Assembly: GCF_001432305.1 (NCBI RefSeq)
Contig: NZ_KQ483358.1
Span: 1,932,990-1,972,173 of the forward strand
From: Curvibacter sp. PAE-UM
GTDB taxonomy: Bacteria; Pseudomonadota; Gammaproteobacteria; Burkholderiales; Burkholderiaceae_C
Reading direction: 5' to 3'
Length of the DNA: 39,184 nt
This document shows, piece by piece, positions 19,242-26,994 of the stretch (position 1 is the first letter of the stretch; each line of letters starts with the position of its first letter). Under the pieces are notes generated by a model. It was not told where the DNA came from, did not search any database, and saw only the letters and a list, made by a program, of their open reading frames with translations. The position numbers and the translations under genes were made by a program.

Positions 19242-19340
19242 CTCACCCCCAGGCTCCGCTCCCTACGTTCGCTTCGCCACCCCCTTGCAGGGGGCAACGC
19301 CAGTGGCTAAGGCTTTGCCGGTTCCACGGCGTTTCGCGAC
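19242..19340. repeat. Intergenic repeat with CCCCC/GGGGG hairpin
   Basis: Directly after the deacetylase-like stop lies a noncoding stretch beginning CTCACCCCCAGGCTCCGCT, with a CCCCC-TTGCA-GGGGG hairpin (19280-19294) and the later block GGCTTTGCCGGTTCCACGG (19311-19329). From memory this layout matches a sequence found many times between genes in Comamonadaceae; only one copy is in this window. It sits between two converging genes (deacetylase-like and DsrE), where it could act as a two-way terminator. The copy-number statement is recollection, not a search result. Confidence 0.6.
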
Positions 19341-19363
19341 CAAGTCACTACACGCGTTGCCGG

Positions 19364-19849
19364 TCACCACGCGATATAGGCGTAACCCTTTTCCTGCAAC
19401 TCCATGATGGCCGCGGCGCCGACTTCCTCGACCCGGGCGAAGTCGAGCATGTCCGCCTTTTCCCAGCCCAGGGTGTGCATGGTATTGCCGCAGGCGATGA
19501 ACTCGATGCCGTAGGACTCGCTCATGCCGCGCACACGCTGCTGCAGGGTCTTGGGCACCGGACGTTTGGGTTTCTTCGCGAGCAGGTGGATGCCCGGACC
19601 CCAGGCCACCACGACGATGCTGACGTCGTCCACGTATTTCTTCAGCATGGCGCCAATCGAGTTGAGGATGGCTTCCTGGTACTCGGGCTCATGGCGGTTG
19701 ATCTGGTAGACGACTTTGTGCGGCGGACCCTCGCTACCGGCCTGGGGTTTGGCGCTGGCGGCCTGGACCGGGAGGGCGGCGCCGGCCGTGGCGGCCACGG
19801 CGACGGCGCCAAGCAGCTGGCGGCGTGCAAGGGGTGCTGGATGGGACAT
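19364..19849 (-). CDS. DsrE family protein with twin-arginine signal
   Basis: This 161-residue protein begins MSHPAPLARRQLLGAVAVAA, a twin-arginine (Tat) type signal with the pair at residues 9-10, ending near PVQAASA at about 30. The mature part matches the DsrE/DsrF-like fold, with HKVVYQINRHEP, a VVVAWGPGIHLL strand-loop and Cys120 in FIACGNTMHTLGW at the position where DsrE proteins carry a reactive cysteine. The family is known for cytoplasmic sulfur transfer; an exported, folded form would act in the periplasm, and its role is undefined. The frame stays open far upstream, but that extension is antisense to the channel gene and is discounted. It is convergent with the deacetylase-like gene. 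Confidence 0.87.
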   Translation of the reverse strand: MSHPAPLARRQLLGAVAVAATAGAALPVQAASAKPQAGSEGPPHKVVYQINRHEPEYQEAILNSIGAMLKKYVDDVSIVVVAWGPGIHLLAKKPKRPVPKTLQQRVRGMSESYGIEFIACGNTMHTLGWEKADMLDFARVEEVGAAAIMELQEKGYAYIAW

Positions 19850-19933
19850 GTTCGTTGGTTCTCCGTGCGATGAAGCATAGATTAGCCCATGCCGCAGCGA
19901 GTTCCCGGCGCAATTCGGTGAAAATCCCTCACC

Positions 19934-21169
19934 ATGACCGAACTCCAAAATCTCCTGCACGATCTGGGCGGCGCGCGTGTCTGGGTCGAGGTGCTGGTGC
20001 TGCTGGCCTGCCTGGCCCTGGCCTATGGCGTGGCGCGCTATGCGCGGCGTGGACATTCGGCCGATTCGGTCTGGTTCGGCCGCCATGTGTTCGACGGCCT
20101 GCTGTTTCCCGTGCTGGCCCTGGTGCTGATCTATGCCGCGCGTCATGGTGTGGCCCAGGTCCAGCCGGTGGCCGTGCTCAAGGTGGCCCTGCCCATCTTC
20201 ACCTCGCTGGCCGCCATCCGGCTTTTCGTGCGTGTGCTGGGCGCCTCTTTCCCCCAGTCGTCTGCGGTCAAGCTGATCGAAAGCCTGGTGTCCTGGCTGG
20301 CCTGGGGCGCAGCGGTGCTCTGGATCACGGGCCTGCTGCCGGCCGTGCTGGACGAACTCGATGCCATCCATTTCGCCTTCGGCAAGTCGCGCATCAGTGT
20401 GCGTACCCTGCTCGATGGCGTCCTCTCCTCGGGCGTGATGCTGGTGGTGGTGCTGTGGATCTCGGCCACCATCGAAAGGCGCATCCTGCGCGAGAACGTG
20501 GGTGACCTGTCCATGCGCAAGGTGGCGGCGAACGCCATCCGAGCCGCCCTGTTGCTGCTGGGGCTGCTCTTTGTGCTCTCGGCCGTGGGGGTGGACCTGA
20601 CCGCCCTTTCGGTGCTGGGCGGTGCGCTCGGTGTAGGCCTGGGTTTCGGCTTGCAGAAGCTGGCGGCCAACTACGTCAGCGGTTTTGTCATCCTGCTGGA
20701 GCGTTCCCTGCGCATCGGTGATGTGGTGCGGGTCGACAACTTCGAAGGCGTGGTCACCGACATCAAGACGCGTTACACCCTGATCCGCGCGCTCAATGGC
20801 CGCGAGTCGGTGGTGCCCAATGAACTGATCATCACCCAGCGCGTCGAAAACCTGTCCACGGCCGATCCCAAGGTGCAGCTGTCGATCAATGTGGCGGTGG
20901 GCTACGACAGCGATGTCGAGCGCGTACGCCAGAGCCTGTGTGCGGCGGGTGCCGCCAGTGCGCGTGTCCTGAAGGACCCGGCGCCGGCCGCCTACCTGGC
21001 GAATTTCGGTCCCGACGGTCTGGAGTTCTCCCTGTCGGTCTGGATCACCGATCCCGAGAACGGGCAGCTGGCCCTGCGCTCGGAGATCAACCTGGCGATC
21101 CTGCAGGGCCTGCGCGAGGCCGGCATCGAGATTCCGTATCCCCAGCGCGTCGTTCACATGAAAGCCTGA
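19934..21169 (+). CDS. MscS-family mechanosensitive ion channel
   Basis: This 411-residue inner-membrane protein belongs to the MscS family, which opens under membrane tension to release solutes during osmotic down-shock. Five to six hydrophobic segments precede the conserved pore-lining helix and beta domain: LSVLGGALGVGLGFGLQKLAANYVSGF followed by LERSLRIGDVVRVDNFEGVVTDIKTRYTLI and NGRESVVPNELIITQRV. The C-terminal alpha-beta domain extends to AGIEIPYPQRVVHM, a common MscS ending. It is divergent from the DsrE gene by 84 bases. Longer N-termini such as this are common in betaproteobacteria. It precedes the etfBA promoter region and is probably transcribed alone. Confidence 0.93.
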   Translation: MTELQNLLHDLGGARVWVEVLVLLACLALAYGVARYARRGHSADSVWFGRHVFDGLLFPVLALVLIYAARHGVAQVQPVAVLKVALPIFTSLAAIRLFVRVLGASFPQSSAVKLIESLVSWLAWGAAVLWITGLLPAVLDELDAIHFAFGKSRISVRTLLDGVLSSGVMLVVVLWISATIERRILRENVGDLSMRKVAANAIRAALLLLGLLFVLSAVGVDLTALSVLGGALGVGLGFGLQKLAANYVSGFVILLERSLRIGDVVRVDNFEGVVTDIKTRYTLIRALNGRESVVPNELIITQRVENLSTADPKVQLSINVAVGYDSDVERVRQSLCAAGAASARVLKDPAPAAYLANFGPDGLEFSLSVWITDPENGQLALRSEINLAILQGLREAGIEIPYPQRVVHMKA

Positions 21170-21190
21170 AGGGCGCGGCATTTCTCCGCG

Positions 21191-21218
21191 TATAATCAAA
21201 AAAAGCACGACCGTTCGT
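21191..21218 (+). promoter_or_regulatory. Candidate etfBA promoter with overlapping operator
   Basis: A consensus -10 box TATAAT stands at 21191-21196; no clear -35 box is visible 17 bases before it. It is followed after ten bases by an inverted repeat, ACGA at 21207-21210 and TCGT at 21215-21218 around CCGT, where transcription would begin. Such a site is placed to let a repressor block initiation. The spacing and sequence resemble TetR-type operators, but the regulator is not identified. Confidence 0.5.
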
Positions 21219-21270
21219 TTTTGTGTCGCGCAAGTGCCGGCTCCCCGTAGCAGGTGCGCCTAAAATCCTC

Positions 21271-21292
21271 TGATTGACGTGCACGTCAATCA
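21271..21292. promoter_or_regulatory. 22-bp perfect palindrome in the etfBA leader
   Basis: Bases 21271-21292 are a perfect palindrome with half-site TGATTGACGTG. It lies 37 bases before the etfB start codon and about 60 after the -10 box. Perfect symmetry over 22 bases in unstructured leader DNA is best explained as a binding site for a dimeric regulator. Regulators of fatty-acid and branched-chain acid degradation (TetR or MerR families) are known to control etf genes in proteobacteria; which one applies here is inference. Confidence 0.6.
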
Positions 21293-21328
21293 CAACAACC
21301 GAATTTGCAACTAGCAGGAGTGCCTCCC

Positions 21329-22078
21329 ATGAAAGTCCTGGTACCCGTCAAGCGCGTGGTGGACTACAACGTCAAAGTCCGCGTCAAGTCGGACAACACC
21401 GGTGTGGATATCGCCAACGTCAAGATGAGCATGAACCCCTTCGACGAGATCGCCGTCGAAGAGGCCGTGCGCCTGAAGGAGAAGGGCGTGGTGACCGAGG
21501 TCATCGCCGTCTCCTGCGGCGTGGCCCAGTGCCAGGAAACCCTGCGCACCGCCATGGCCATCGGCGCCGACCGCGCCATCCTGGTCGAGACGGCTGAAGA
21601 ACTGCAGCCCCTGGCCGTGGCCAAGCTGCTCAAGGCCCTGGTCGACAAGGAGCAACCCGGCCTGATCATCCTGGGCAAGCAGGCCATCGACGACGACTGC
21701 AACCAGACCGGCCAGATGCTGGCTGCGCTGGCCGACCTGCCGCAAGCCACCTTCGCTTCCAAGGTCGAAGTTGCTGATGGCAAGGCCAAGGTCACGCGTG
21801 AAGTCGACGGCGGCCTGGAGACGCTCTCCATCAGCCTGCCGGCTGTCATCACGACCGATCTGCGCCTCAATGAGCCGCGTTACGTGACGCTGCCCAACAT
21901 CATGAAGGCCAAGAAAAAGCAGCTCGACACCTTCAAGCCGGAAGACCTGGGCGTGAGCGTCGCGCCGCGCATCAAGACCCTCAAGGTCAGCGAACCCCCG
22001 AAGCGCAGCGCCGGTATCAAGGTGCCCGACGTCGCCACCCTGGTCGCAAAACTCAAGAACGAAGCGAAGGTGATCTAA
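21329..22078 (+). CDS. etfB: Electron transfer flavoprotein subunit beta
   Basis: EtfB forms, with EtfA, the soluble flavoprotein that accepts electrons from acyl-CoA dehydrogenases and passes them to ETF:quinone oxidoreductase. The start [20 protein letters not shown] gives 249 residues, the normal length, and an AGGAG element (21316-21320) sits eight bases upstream; an earlier in-frame ATG at 21305 precedes that element and is rejected. Family segments include [27 protein letters not shown] and [21 protein letters not shown], the last being the usual ETF-beta signature. Expression is probably set by the two inverted repeats upstream. It adjoins etfA with no gap. Confidence 0.97.
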   Translation: MKVLVPVKRVVDYNVKVRVKSDNTGVDIANVKMSMNPFDEIAVEEAVRLKEKGVVTEVIAVSCGVAQCQETLRTAMAIGADRAILVETAEELQPLAVAKLLKALVDKEQPGLIILGKQAIDDDCNQTGQMLAALADLPQATFASKVEVADGKAKVTREVDGGLETLSISLPAVITTDLRLNEPRYVTLPNIMKAKKKQLDTFKPEDLGVSVAPRIKTLKVSEPPKRSAGIKVPDVATLVAKLKNEAKVI

Positions 22079-23011
22079 ATGACCGCACTTGTTATTGCCG
22101 AACACGACAACGCGTCCATCAAGGGCGCCACCCTCAACACCGTGACCGCGGCCAAGGCCTGCGGTGGCGACGTCCACGTGCTGGTGGCAGGTCACAACGC
22201 TGCTGCTGCTGCTGCTGCCGCCGCGCAGATTGCCGGCGTGAGCAAGGTGATCCATGCCGACGGTGCCCAGCTGGCGCATGGCCTGGCCGAGAACGTGGCC
22301 GCCCAGGTGCTGGCCATCGCGGGCAACTACAGCCACATCCTTTTCGCGGCCACGGCCGGCGGCAAGAACGTGGCCCCGCGTGTGGCTGCCAAGCTGGACG
22401 TGGGCCAGATCTCCGACATCATCAAGGTCGAAAGCCCCGACACCTTCGAGCGTCCGATCTACGCCGGCAACGCCATCGCCACCGTGCAGAGCACCGACGC
22501 CAAGAAGGTCATCACCGTGCGCACCACGGGCTTTGACCCGGCTGCGGCCACGGGTGGCAGTGCCGCCATCGAGACCGCCGCCGCTGCCGCCGACAGCGGC
22601 AAGAGCAGCTTCGTCGGTTCCGAGATTGCCAAGAACGACCGCCCCGAACTCACCGCGGCCAAAATCATTGTCTCCGGCGGCCGCGCGCTGGGTTCGAGCG
22701 AGAAGTTCAACGAGGTCATGACCCCGCTGGCCGACAAGCTGGGTGCCGCCATCGGTGCCAGCCGTGCCGCCGTGGACGCGGGTTACGCGCCGAACGACCT
22801 GCAGGTCGGTCAGACCGGCAAGATCGTGGCGCCGCAGCTCTACATCGCCTGCGGCATCAGCGGTGCCATCCAGCACCTGGCCGGCATGAAGGACAGCAAG
22901 GTCATCGTGGCCATCAACAAGGACCCCGAGGCGCCGATCTTCAGCGTGGCCGACTACGGCCTGGAGGCGGACCTGTTCACGGCCGTCCCCGAGCTGGTCA
23001 AGGCGCTCTGA
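22079..23011 (+). CDS. etfA: Electron transfer flavoprotein subunit alpha
   Basis: EtfA carries the FAD-binding C-terminal domain of the electron transfer flavoprotein. The 310-residue protein starts directly after the etfB stop (TAAATG). An N-terminal Rossmann-like domain (to about 190) includes [29 protein letters not shown]. The C-terminal domain has the conserved [41 protein letters not shown] and [27 protein letters not shown] segments that contact FAD. The gene ends at a strong terminator, so etfBA is a two-gene transcript separate from the acyl-CoA dehydrogenase that follows. Confidence 0.97.
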   Translation: MTALVIAEHDNASIKGATLNTVTAAKACGGDVHVLVAGHNAAAAAAAAAQIAGVSKVIHADGAQLAHGLAENVAAQVLAIAGNYSHILFAATAGGKNVAPRVAAKLDVGQISDIIKVESPDTFERPIYAGNAIATVQSTDAKKVITVRTTGFDPAAATGGSAAIETAAAAADSGKSSFVGSEIAKNDRPELTAAKIIVSGGRALGSSEKFNEVMTPLADKLGAAIGASRAAVDAGYAPNDLQVGQTGKIVAPQLYIACGISGAIQHLAGMKDSKVIVAINKDPEAPIFSVADYGLEADLFTAVPELVKAL

Positions 23012-23019
23012 TCCGCCAC

Positions 23020-23048
23020 AAGGCACCGCGCTCGCGGTGCCTTTTTTT
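23020..23048 (+). terminator. Intrinsic terminator after etfA
   Basis: A perfect 10-bp stem (AAGGCACCGC at 23020-23029 with its complement at 23034-23043) and a GCTC loop run straight into a stretch of seven T residues (23042-23048). It starts nine bases after the etfA stop codon. Confidence 0.93.
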
Positions 23049-23077
23049 CATCGTTTCAAATTCGCTGGAGTCCCGCC

Positions 23078-24862
23078 ATGAGCTATGTCGCGCCCCTGAA
23101 GGACATGCTGTTCAACATCAAGCACCTGGCGCAGATCGACGAGATCGCGCGCCTGCCCGGTTTTGAGGATGCCGGCTACGACACGGCCCAGGCCGTGCTG
23201 GAGGAGGCGGCCAAGTTCAATGAGCAGGTGGTCGCGCCGCTGAACTGGGATGGCGACAAGAACCCCTCGAGCTGGAAAGACGGCGTGGTCACCACCACCC
23301 CGGGTTTCAAGGAAGCTTTCCGCCAGTTCGGCGAAGGCGGCTGGCAGGGCCTGCAGCACCCGGCCGACTTCGGCGGCCAGGGCCTGCCCAAGACCATCGG
23401 TGCGGCCTGCATCGAGATGGTGAACAGCGCCAACCTGAGTTTTGCCCTGTGCCCCCTGCTGACCGACGGCGCCATCGAGGCCCTGCTGACCGCGGGCAGC
23501 GATGAACTCAAGGCCACCTATCTGGAAAAGCTGGTGAGCGGCGAGTGGACCGGCACCATGAACCTGACCGAGCCGCAGGCTGGCAGTGATCTGGCCCTGG
23601 TGCGCAGCCGCGCCGAGCCGCAGCCCGACGGCAGCTACAAGGTCTTCGGCACCAAGATCTTCATCACCTACGGCGAGCACGACATGGCGGGCAACATCGT
23701 GCACCTGGTGCTGGCGCGTGTGACCGGTGCACCCGAAGGCATCAAGGGCATCAGCCTGTTTGTCGTGCCCAAGTTCATGGTGAACAAGGATGGAACGCTC
23801 GGCGCGCGCAACGACGTGCATTGCGTGAGCATCGAGCACAAGCTGGGCATCAAGGCCAGCCCGACGGCAGTTCTCCAATATGGAGATCACGGCGGTGCCG
23901 TGGGCTACCTCGTGGGCCAGGAGAATCGCGGCCTGGAATACATGTTCATCATGATGAACGCCGCGCGTTATGCGGTGGGCATGCAGGGCATTGCCGTGGC
24001 CGAGCGCGCCTACCAGCAGGCCGTGGGCTACGCACGTGACCGTGTGCAGAGCCGCCCGGTCGATGGCTCGCTCAAGACCAGCGCACCCATCATCCACCAC
24101 CCCGACGTGCGTCGTATGCTCATGACCATGCGCGCCTACATCGAGGGTTGCCGCTCCATGGCTTCCGTGGCTGCTGCGGCCTACGACGCCGCGCACCACC
24201 ACCCGGATGCCGAGGTTCGCAAGGAGAACCAGGCCTTCTACGAATTCATGGTGCCCCTGGTCAAGGGCTACAGCACCGAGATGAGCCTGGAAGTCACCAG
24301 CCTGGGCGTGCAGGTGCACGGCGGCATGGGTTTCATCGAGGAAACCGGCGCGGCCCAGCACTACCGCGATGCCAAGATCCTGACCATCTACGAAGGCACC
24401 ACCGCCATCCAGGCCAATGACCTCGTGGGCCGCAAGACCCTGCGCGACGGTGGCCAGACCGCCAAGGCGATCGCCAGGCAAATTGAAACTACGGAAGCCG
24501 AGCTCAAGAAGAACGGCAGTCCCGATGCGCTGGCCGTGGCCAAGCGCCTGACGGCGGCCCGACTGGCTTTCATCGATGTGGTCGAGTTCATGGCGACCCA
24601 GAAGGACCCCAACGCCGTGTACGCCGGTAGCGTGCCCTACCTGATGCTGGCGGGCAACCTGATGGCGGGCTGGCAGTTGGCGCGCGCCCTGCTGGTGGCG
24701 CAGGCCGAACTGGCCCGGGGCGAGGATGCGGCTTTCATGCAGTCCAAGATCACGGTGGCACGCTTTTATGCCGATCACCTCCTGAGCAAGGCCCCGGGCG
24801 TACGCGACAGCATCGTGGAAGGCGCTGGCAGCGTGACGGCGCTGGCGCTCGAAGCCTTCTGA
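23078..24862 (+). CDS. Acyl-CoA dehydrogenase (DmdC-like, about 600 residues)
   Basis: This 594-residue flavoenzyme should oxidise an acyl-CoA to the 2,3-enoyl-CoA, passing electrons to the EtfAB encoded just upstream. It begins with the short YVAPLKDMLFNI segment typical of the long acyl-CoA dehydrogenases. It has MNLTEPQAGSDLALVR (FAD/substrate contact), KIFITYGEHDMAGNIVHLVLAR, LEVTSLGVQVHGGMGFIEETG and ILTIYEGTTAIQANDLVGRK, where the Glu of YEGT is at the catalytic-base position. The final 120 residues match the acetyl-CoA-dehydrogenase-like C-terminal domain. Relatives include the 3-methylmercaptopropionyl-CoA dehydrogenase DmdC and many fatty-acyl enzymes, so the substrate is open. A GGAG element precedes the start. 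Confidence 0.93.
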   Translation: MSYVAPLKDMLFNIKHLAQIDEIARLPGFEDAGYDTAQAVLEEAAKFNEQVVAPLNWDGDKNPSSWKDGVVTTTPGFKEAFRQFGEGGWQGLQHPADFGGQGLPKTIGAACIEMVNSANLSFALCPLLTDGAIEALLTAGSDELKATYLEKLVSGEWTGTMNLTEPQAGSDLALVRSRAEPQPDGSYKVFGTKIFITYGEHDMAGNIVHLVLARVTGAPEGIKGISLFVVPKFMVNKDGTLGARNDVHCVSIEHKLGIKASPTAVLQYGDHGGAVGYLVGQENRGLEYMFIMMNAARYAVGMQGIAVAERAYQQAVGYARDRVQSRPVDGSLKTSAPIIHHPDVRRMLMTMRAYIEGCRSMASVAAAAYDAAHHHPDAEVRKENQAFYEFMVPLVKGYSTEMSLEVTSLGVQVHGGMGFIEETGAAQHYRDAKILTIYEGTTAIQANDLVGRKTLRDGGQTAKAIARQIETTEAELKKNGSPDALAVAKRLTAARLAFIDVVEFMATQKDPNAVYAGSVPYLMLAGNLMAGWQLARALLVAQAELARGEDAAFMQSKITVARFYADHLLSKAPGVRDSIVEGAGSVTALALEAF

Positions 24863-24866
24863 TTTT

Positions 24867-24883
24867 GCTATTGAATTGATAGC
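24867..24883. repeat. Short inverted repeat GCTAT-N7-ATAGC (copy 1)
   Basis: Five bases after the acyl-CoA dehydrogenase stop lies GCTATTGAATTGATAGC, an AT-rich inverted repeat in otherwise GC-rich DNA. A close copy occurs at 33414-33430. From memory, this small element is frequent between genes in Comamonadaceae. Confidence 0.65.
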
Positions 24884-24887
24884 TATC

Positions 24888-24925
24888 CGGCTGTCGCTCG
24901 ATTGACATCGACGGCAGCCGTTTTT
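24888..24925 (+). terminator. Probable terminator after the acyl-CoA dehydrogenase gene
   Basis: CGGCTG at 24888-24893 can pair with CAGCCG at 24915-24920, followed at once by five T residues. Part of the interior (TCGA at 24898-24901 and 24908-24911) can pair as well. The loop is longer than in the etfA terminator, so this is less certain. Confidence 0.65.
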
Positions 24926-24957
24926 CTTGAGAATGTCAGCATTCCCCTGGAGACACG

Positions 24958-25926
24958 ATGTCCAAGCTCCCCGCCACCCTGCAGAACCTGCCCCTGCCCA
25001 TCATCGGTTCGCCGCTGTTCATCATCAGCAACCCCAAGCTGGTGATTGCCCAGTGCATTGCGGGCGTGATCGGTTCCATGCCCGCGCTCAACGCACGCCC
25101 CGCGGCACAGCTTGACGAATGGCTGGCCGAGATCACCGAAGCCCTGGCCGCGCACAACAAGGCGCATCCGGACCGTCCGGCCGCACCCTTTGCCATCAAC
25201 CAGATCGTGCACAAGTCCAACGACCGGCTCGAGCACGACATGGCCCTGTGCGTGAAGTACAAGGTGCCGGTCATCATCACCTCGCTGGGCGCGCGTGAAG
25301 AGATCAACCAGGCCGCGCACAGCTACGGCGGCGTGGTGCTGCACGACATCATCAACAACAAGTTCGCGCACAAGGCCATCGAGAAGGGCGCTGACGGCCT
25401 GATCGCTGTGGCGGCCGGTGCCGGCGGCCACGCGGGCGTGAAGAGCCCCTTCGCCCTGGTGCAGGAAATCCGCCAGTGGTTCGACGGCCCGGTGGCGCTC
25501 AGCGGGTCGATTGCCACCGGGGCTTCCGTGCTGGCGGCGCAGGCCATGGGCGCAGACTTCGCCTACATGGGCACGGCCTTCATTGCCACCCATGAGGCGC
25601 GCGCGGTCGAGGCCTACAAGCAGGCCATCGTCGAAGGCAATTCGGACGACATCGTCTACAGCAACCTGTTCACCGGAGTGCACGGCAACTACCTGGCGCC
25701 CAGCATCCGTGCCGCGGGCCTGGACCCGGACAAGCTGCCAGAGAGCGACCCCAGCACGATGAACTTCGGCGGCGACGCCAAGAAGGCCTGGAAGGACATC
25801 TGGGGTTCAGGCCAGGGCATCGGCGCCATCACCCAGGTGCAGGGGGCTGGTGAGTTCATCGAGCAGCTGCGCCGCGAGTACCGCGCTGCACGCGAGCATC
25901 TGCTGGTGGTTTCGGCCGGCGTCTGA
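24958..25926 (+). CDS. Nitronate monooxygenase family flavoprotein
   Basis: This 322-residue FMN enzyme has the TIM-barrel fold of nitronate monooxygenase / 2-nitropropane dioxygenase relatives, which oxidise nitronates such as propionate 3-nitronate. Visible features are the N-terminal PIIGSPLFIISNPKLVIAQCIAGVIGSM, the AAGAGGHAG motif with His158 at the catalytic position of class I enzymes, ALSGSIATGASVLAAQAMGADFAYMGTAFIAT for FMN phosphate binding, and GSGQGIGAI near the end. A CTGGAG element lies before the start. It follows the acyl-CoA dehydrogenase but behind a terminator. Some relatives are enoyl reductases, so the exact reaction is unproven. It converges on the diguanylate cyclase gene with four bases between stop codons. 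Confidence 0.9.
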   Translation: MSKLPATLQNLPLPIIGSPLFIISNPKLVIAQCIAGVIGSMPALNARPAAQLDEWLAEITEALAAHNKAHPDRPAAPFAINQIVHKSNDRLEHDMALCVKYKVPVIITSLGAREEINQAAHSYGGVVLHDIINNKFAHKAIEKGADGLIAVAAGAGGHAGVKSPFALVQEIRQWFDGPVALSGSIATGASVLAAQAMGADFAYMGTAFIATHEARAVEAYKQAIVEGNSDDIVYSNLFTGVHGNYLAPSIRAAGLDPDKLPESDPSTMNFGGDAKKAWKDIWGSGQGIGAITQVQGAGEFIEQLRREYRAAREHLLVVSAGV

Positions 25927-25930
25927 GCTC

Positions 25931-26887
25931 TCAGGCGCAGGCTTCGACGCGGTCGCGCCCGGCCTGCTTGGCCTTGTACATGGCTTCGTCGGCGCGGCGC
26001 AGGCAGTCCTCGATGGACTGGTCTTGGGCCTTGAGCTGGGTGACCCCGGCGCTGAAGCGCAGGTGCAGCATCAACCCGGCCACCGGGCTGGCCTCCTCGG
26101 CGATCGTCACGCGCAGGCGCTCCGCCATCAGCGCGGCACCGGCCAGGCCGGTGCTGGGCATGAGGATGGCGAACTCCTCGCCGCCGATGCGCGCCAGCAG
26201 ATCGCTTTCGCGCAGCAGGGCCGTTATCTTCCCGCTCAGCAGTTTGAGCACCTCGTCCCCGGTGGCGTGGCCGAACTGGTCGTTGATGTGCTTGAAATGG
26301 TCCACGTCGATCAGGGCGATGGACAGCGGTGTCTGATAACGGCGGCTGCGCATGAACTCCTGCTCGGCGCGTTCGAAGAAATAGCGCCGGTTGGCCGTGC
26401 CAGTCAGCGGGTCGTGCCGGGCCAGCTGGATCAGTGCCGCCTCGTGGTTTTTCTGGATCGTGATGTCGCGGAAGAACCAGACGCGTCCGAGGTACTCGTC
26501 GTGCTCTCCGCGCAGCACGGTGGAATGACGCTCCAGCGTGCGAGCGTCCTTGAGCTCGATCTCGCAGTGGTCGTCGAGCTGCGGGTTGTCGTAGAGCTCG
26601 CGCACCCGTTCCAGGAAGGCCGCGGGGTTCTGGACCCGGGCCACCACTTCGGCGAGCAGGGGCGCGTCCGATTCCCCGATGGCCGTGCCGTCGGCTTTCA
26701 TGTGCAACTGGCTGGGAACGATGTGCCAGAGCTGGAGGAACTGGCGGTTGTGTGCCACCACCATGCCCTGGGCATCGACCACGAGGATGCCGTCGGGTGA
26801 GGTGTCGTAGATGGCCTTGATCAGTCGCGACTGGAAGTCGGATGATGGGCCATTCCCGGACATCTTGTTTCTTGTGCTGGAATCCAA
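25931..26887 (-). CDS. Diguanylate cyclase (PAS-GGDEF)
   Basis: This enzyme makes the second messenger cyclic di-GMP from two GTP. The chosen start is TTG 26885-26887: a perfect AGGAGG (26893-26898) lies five bases before it, whereas ATG 26861-26863, eight codons later, has no such element. This gives 318 residues. An N-terminal PAS domain (about 25-150, IKAIYDTSPDGILVVDAQGMVVAHN) ends at FFRDITIQKNHEAALIQL. The GGDEF domain follows, with the signature GGEEF at 235-239, so the active site is intact, and RESD at 226-229, the RxxD product-inhibition site at the usual five-residue spacing. No transmembrane segment is present. The PAS ligand is unknown. Confidence 0.94.
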   Translation of the reverse strand: MDSSTRNKMSGNGPSSDFQSRLIKAIYDTSPDGILVVDAQGMVVAHNRQFLQLWHIVPSQLHMKADGTAIGESDAPLLAEVVARVQNPAAFLERVRELYDNPQLDDHCEIELKDARTLERHSTVLRGEHDEYLGRVWFFRDITIQKNHEAALIQLARHDPLTGTANRRYFFERAEQEFMRSRRYQTPLSIALIDVDHFKHINDQFGHATGDEVLKLLSGKITALLRESDLLARIGGEEFAILMPSTGLAGAALMAERLRVTIAEEASPVAGLMLHLRFSAGVTQLKAQDQSIEDCLRRADEAMYKAKQAGRDRVEACA

Positions 26888-26938
26888 GCTTGCCTCCTGT
26901 GCGCCCGGTGTTACCACCGGAGGTATGGCGCGCGGGCC

Positions 26939-26966
26939 ATCATAGCGAATGCACGAAAGCTGGCAA
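26939..26966 (-). promoter_or_regulatory. Probable promoter of the diguanylate cyclase gene
   Basis: On the minus strand a -35 box TTGCCA (26961-26966) is separated by 16 bases from a -10 box TATGAT (26939-26944). The predicted leader of about 45 bases contains a perfect 6-bp hairpin CCGGTG-N4-CACCGG (26905-26920) just before the ribosome-binding site. Confidence 0.6.
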
Positions 26967-26994
26967 CGGCGGCGGCCGCGCGCAGGCGCAGACT

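Noticed and set aside
19850-21208. A long N-terminal extension of the DsrE-family frame (to 614 codons)
   Set aside because: The extension is antisense to the MscS-type channel gene, whereas the start at 19849 begins with a proper Tat signal.
22200-22225. Run of GCTGCTGCTG repeats in etfA considered as an unstable repeat
   Set aside because: It encodes a short polyalanine stretch in the N-terminal domain and stays in frame; nothing suggests phase variation.
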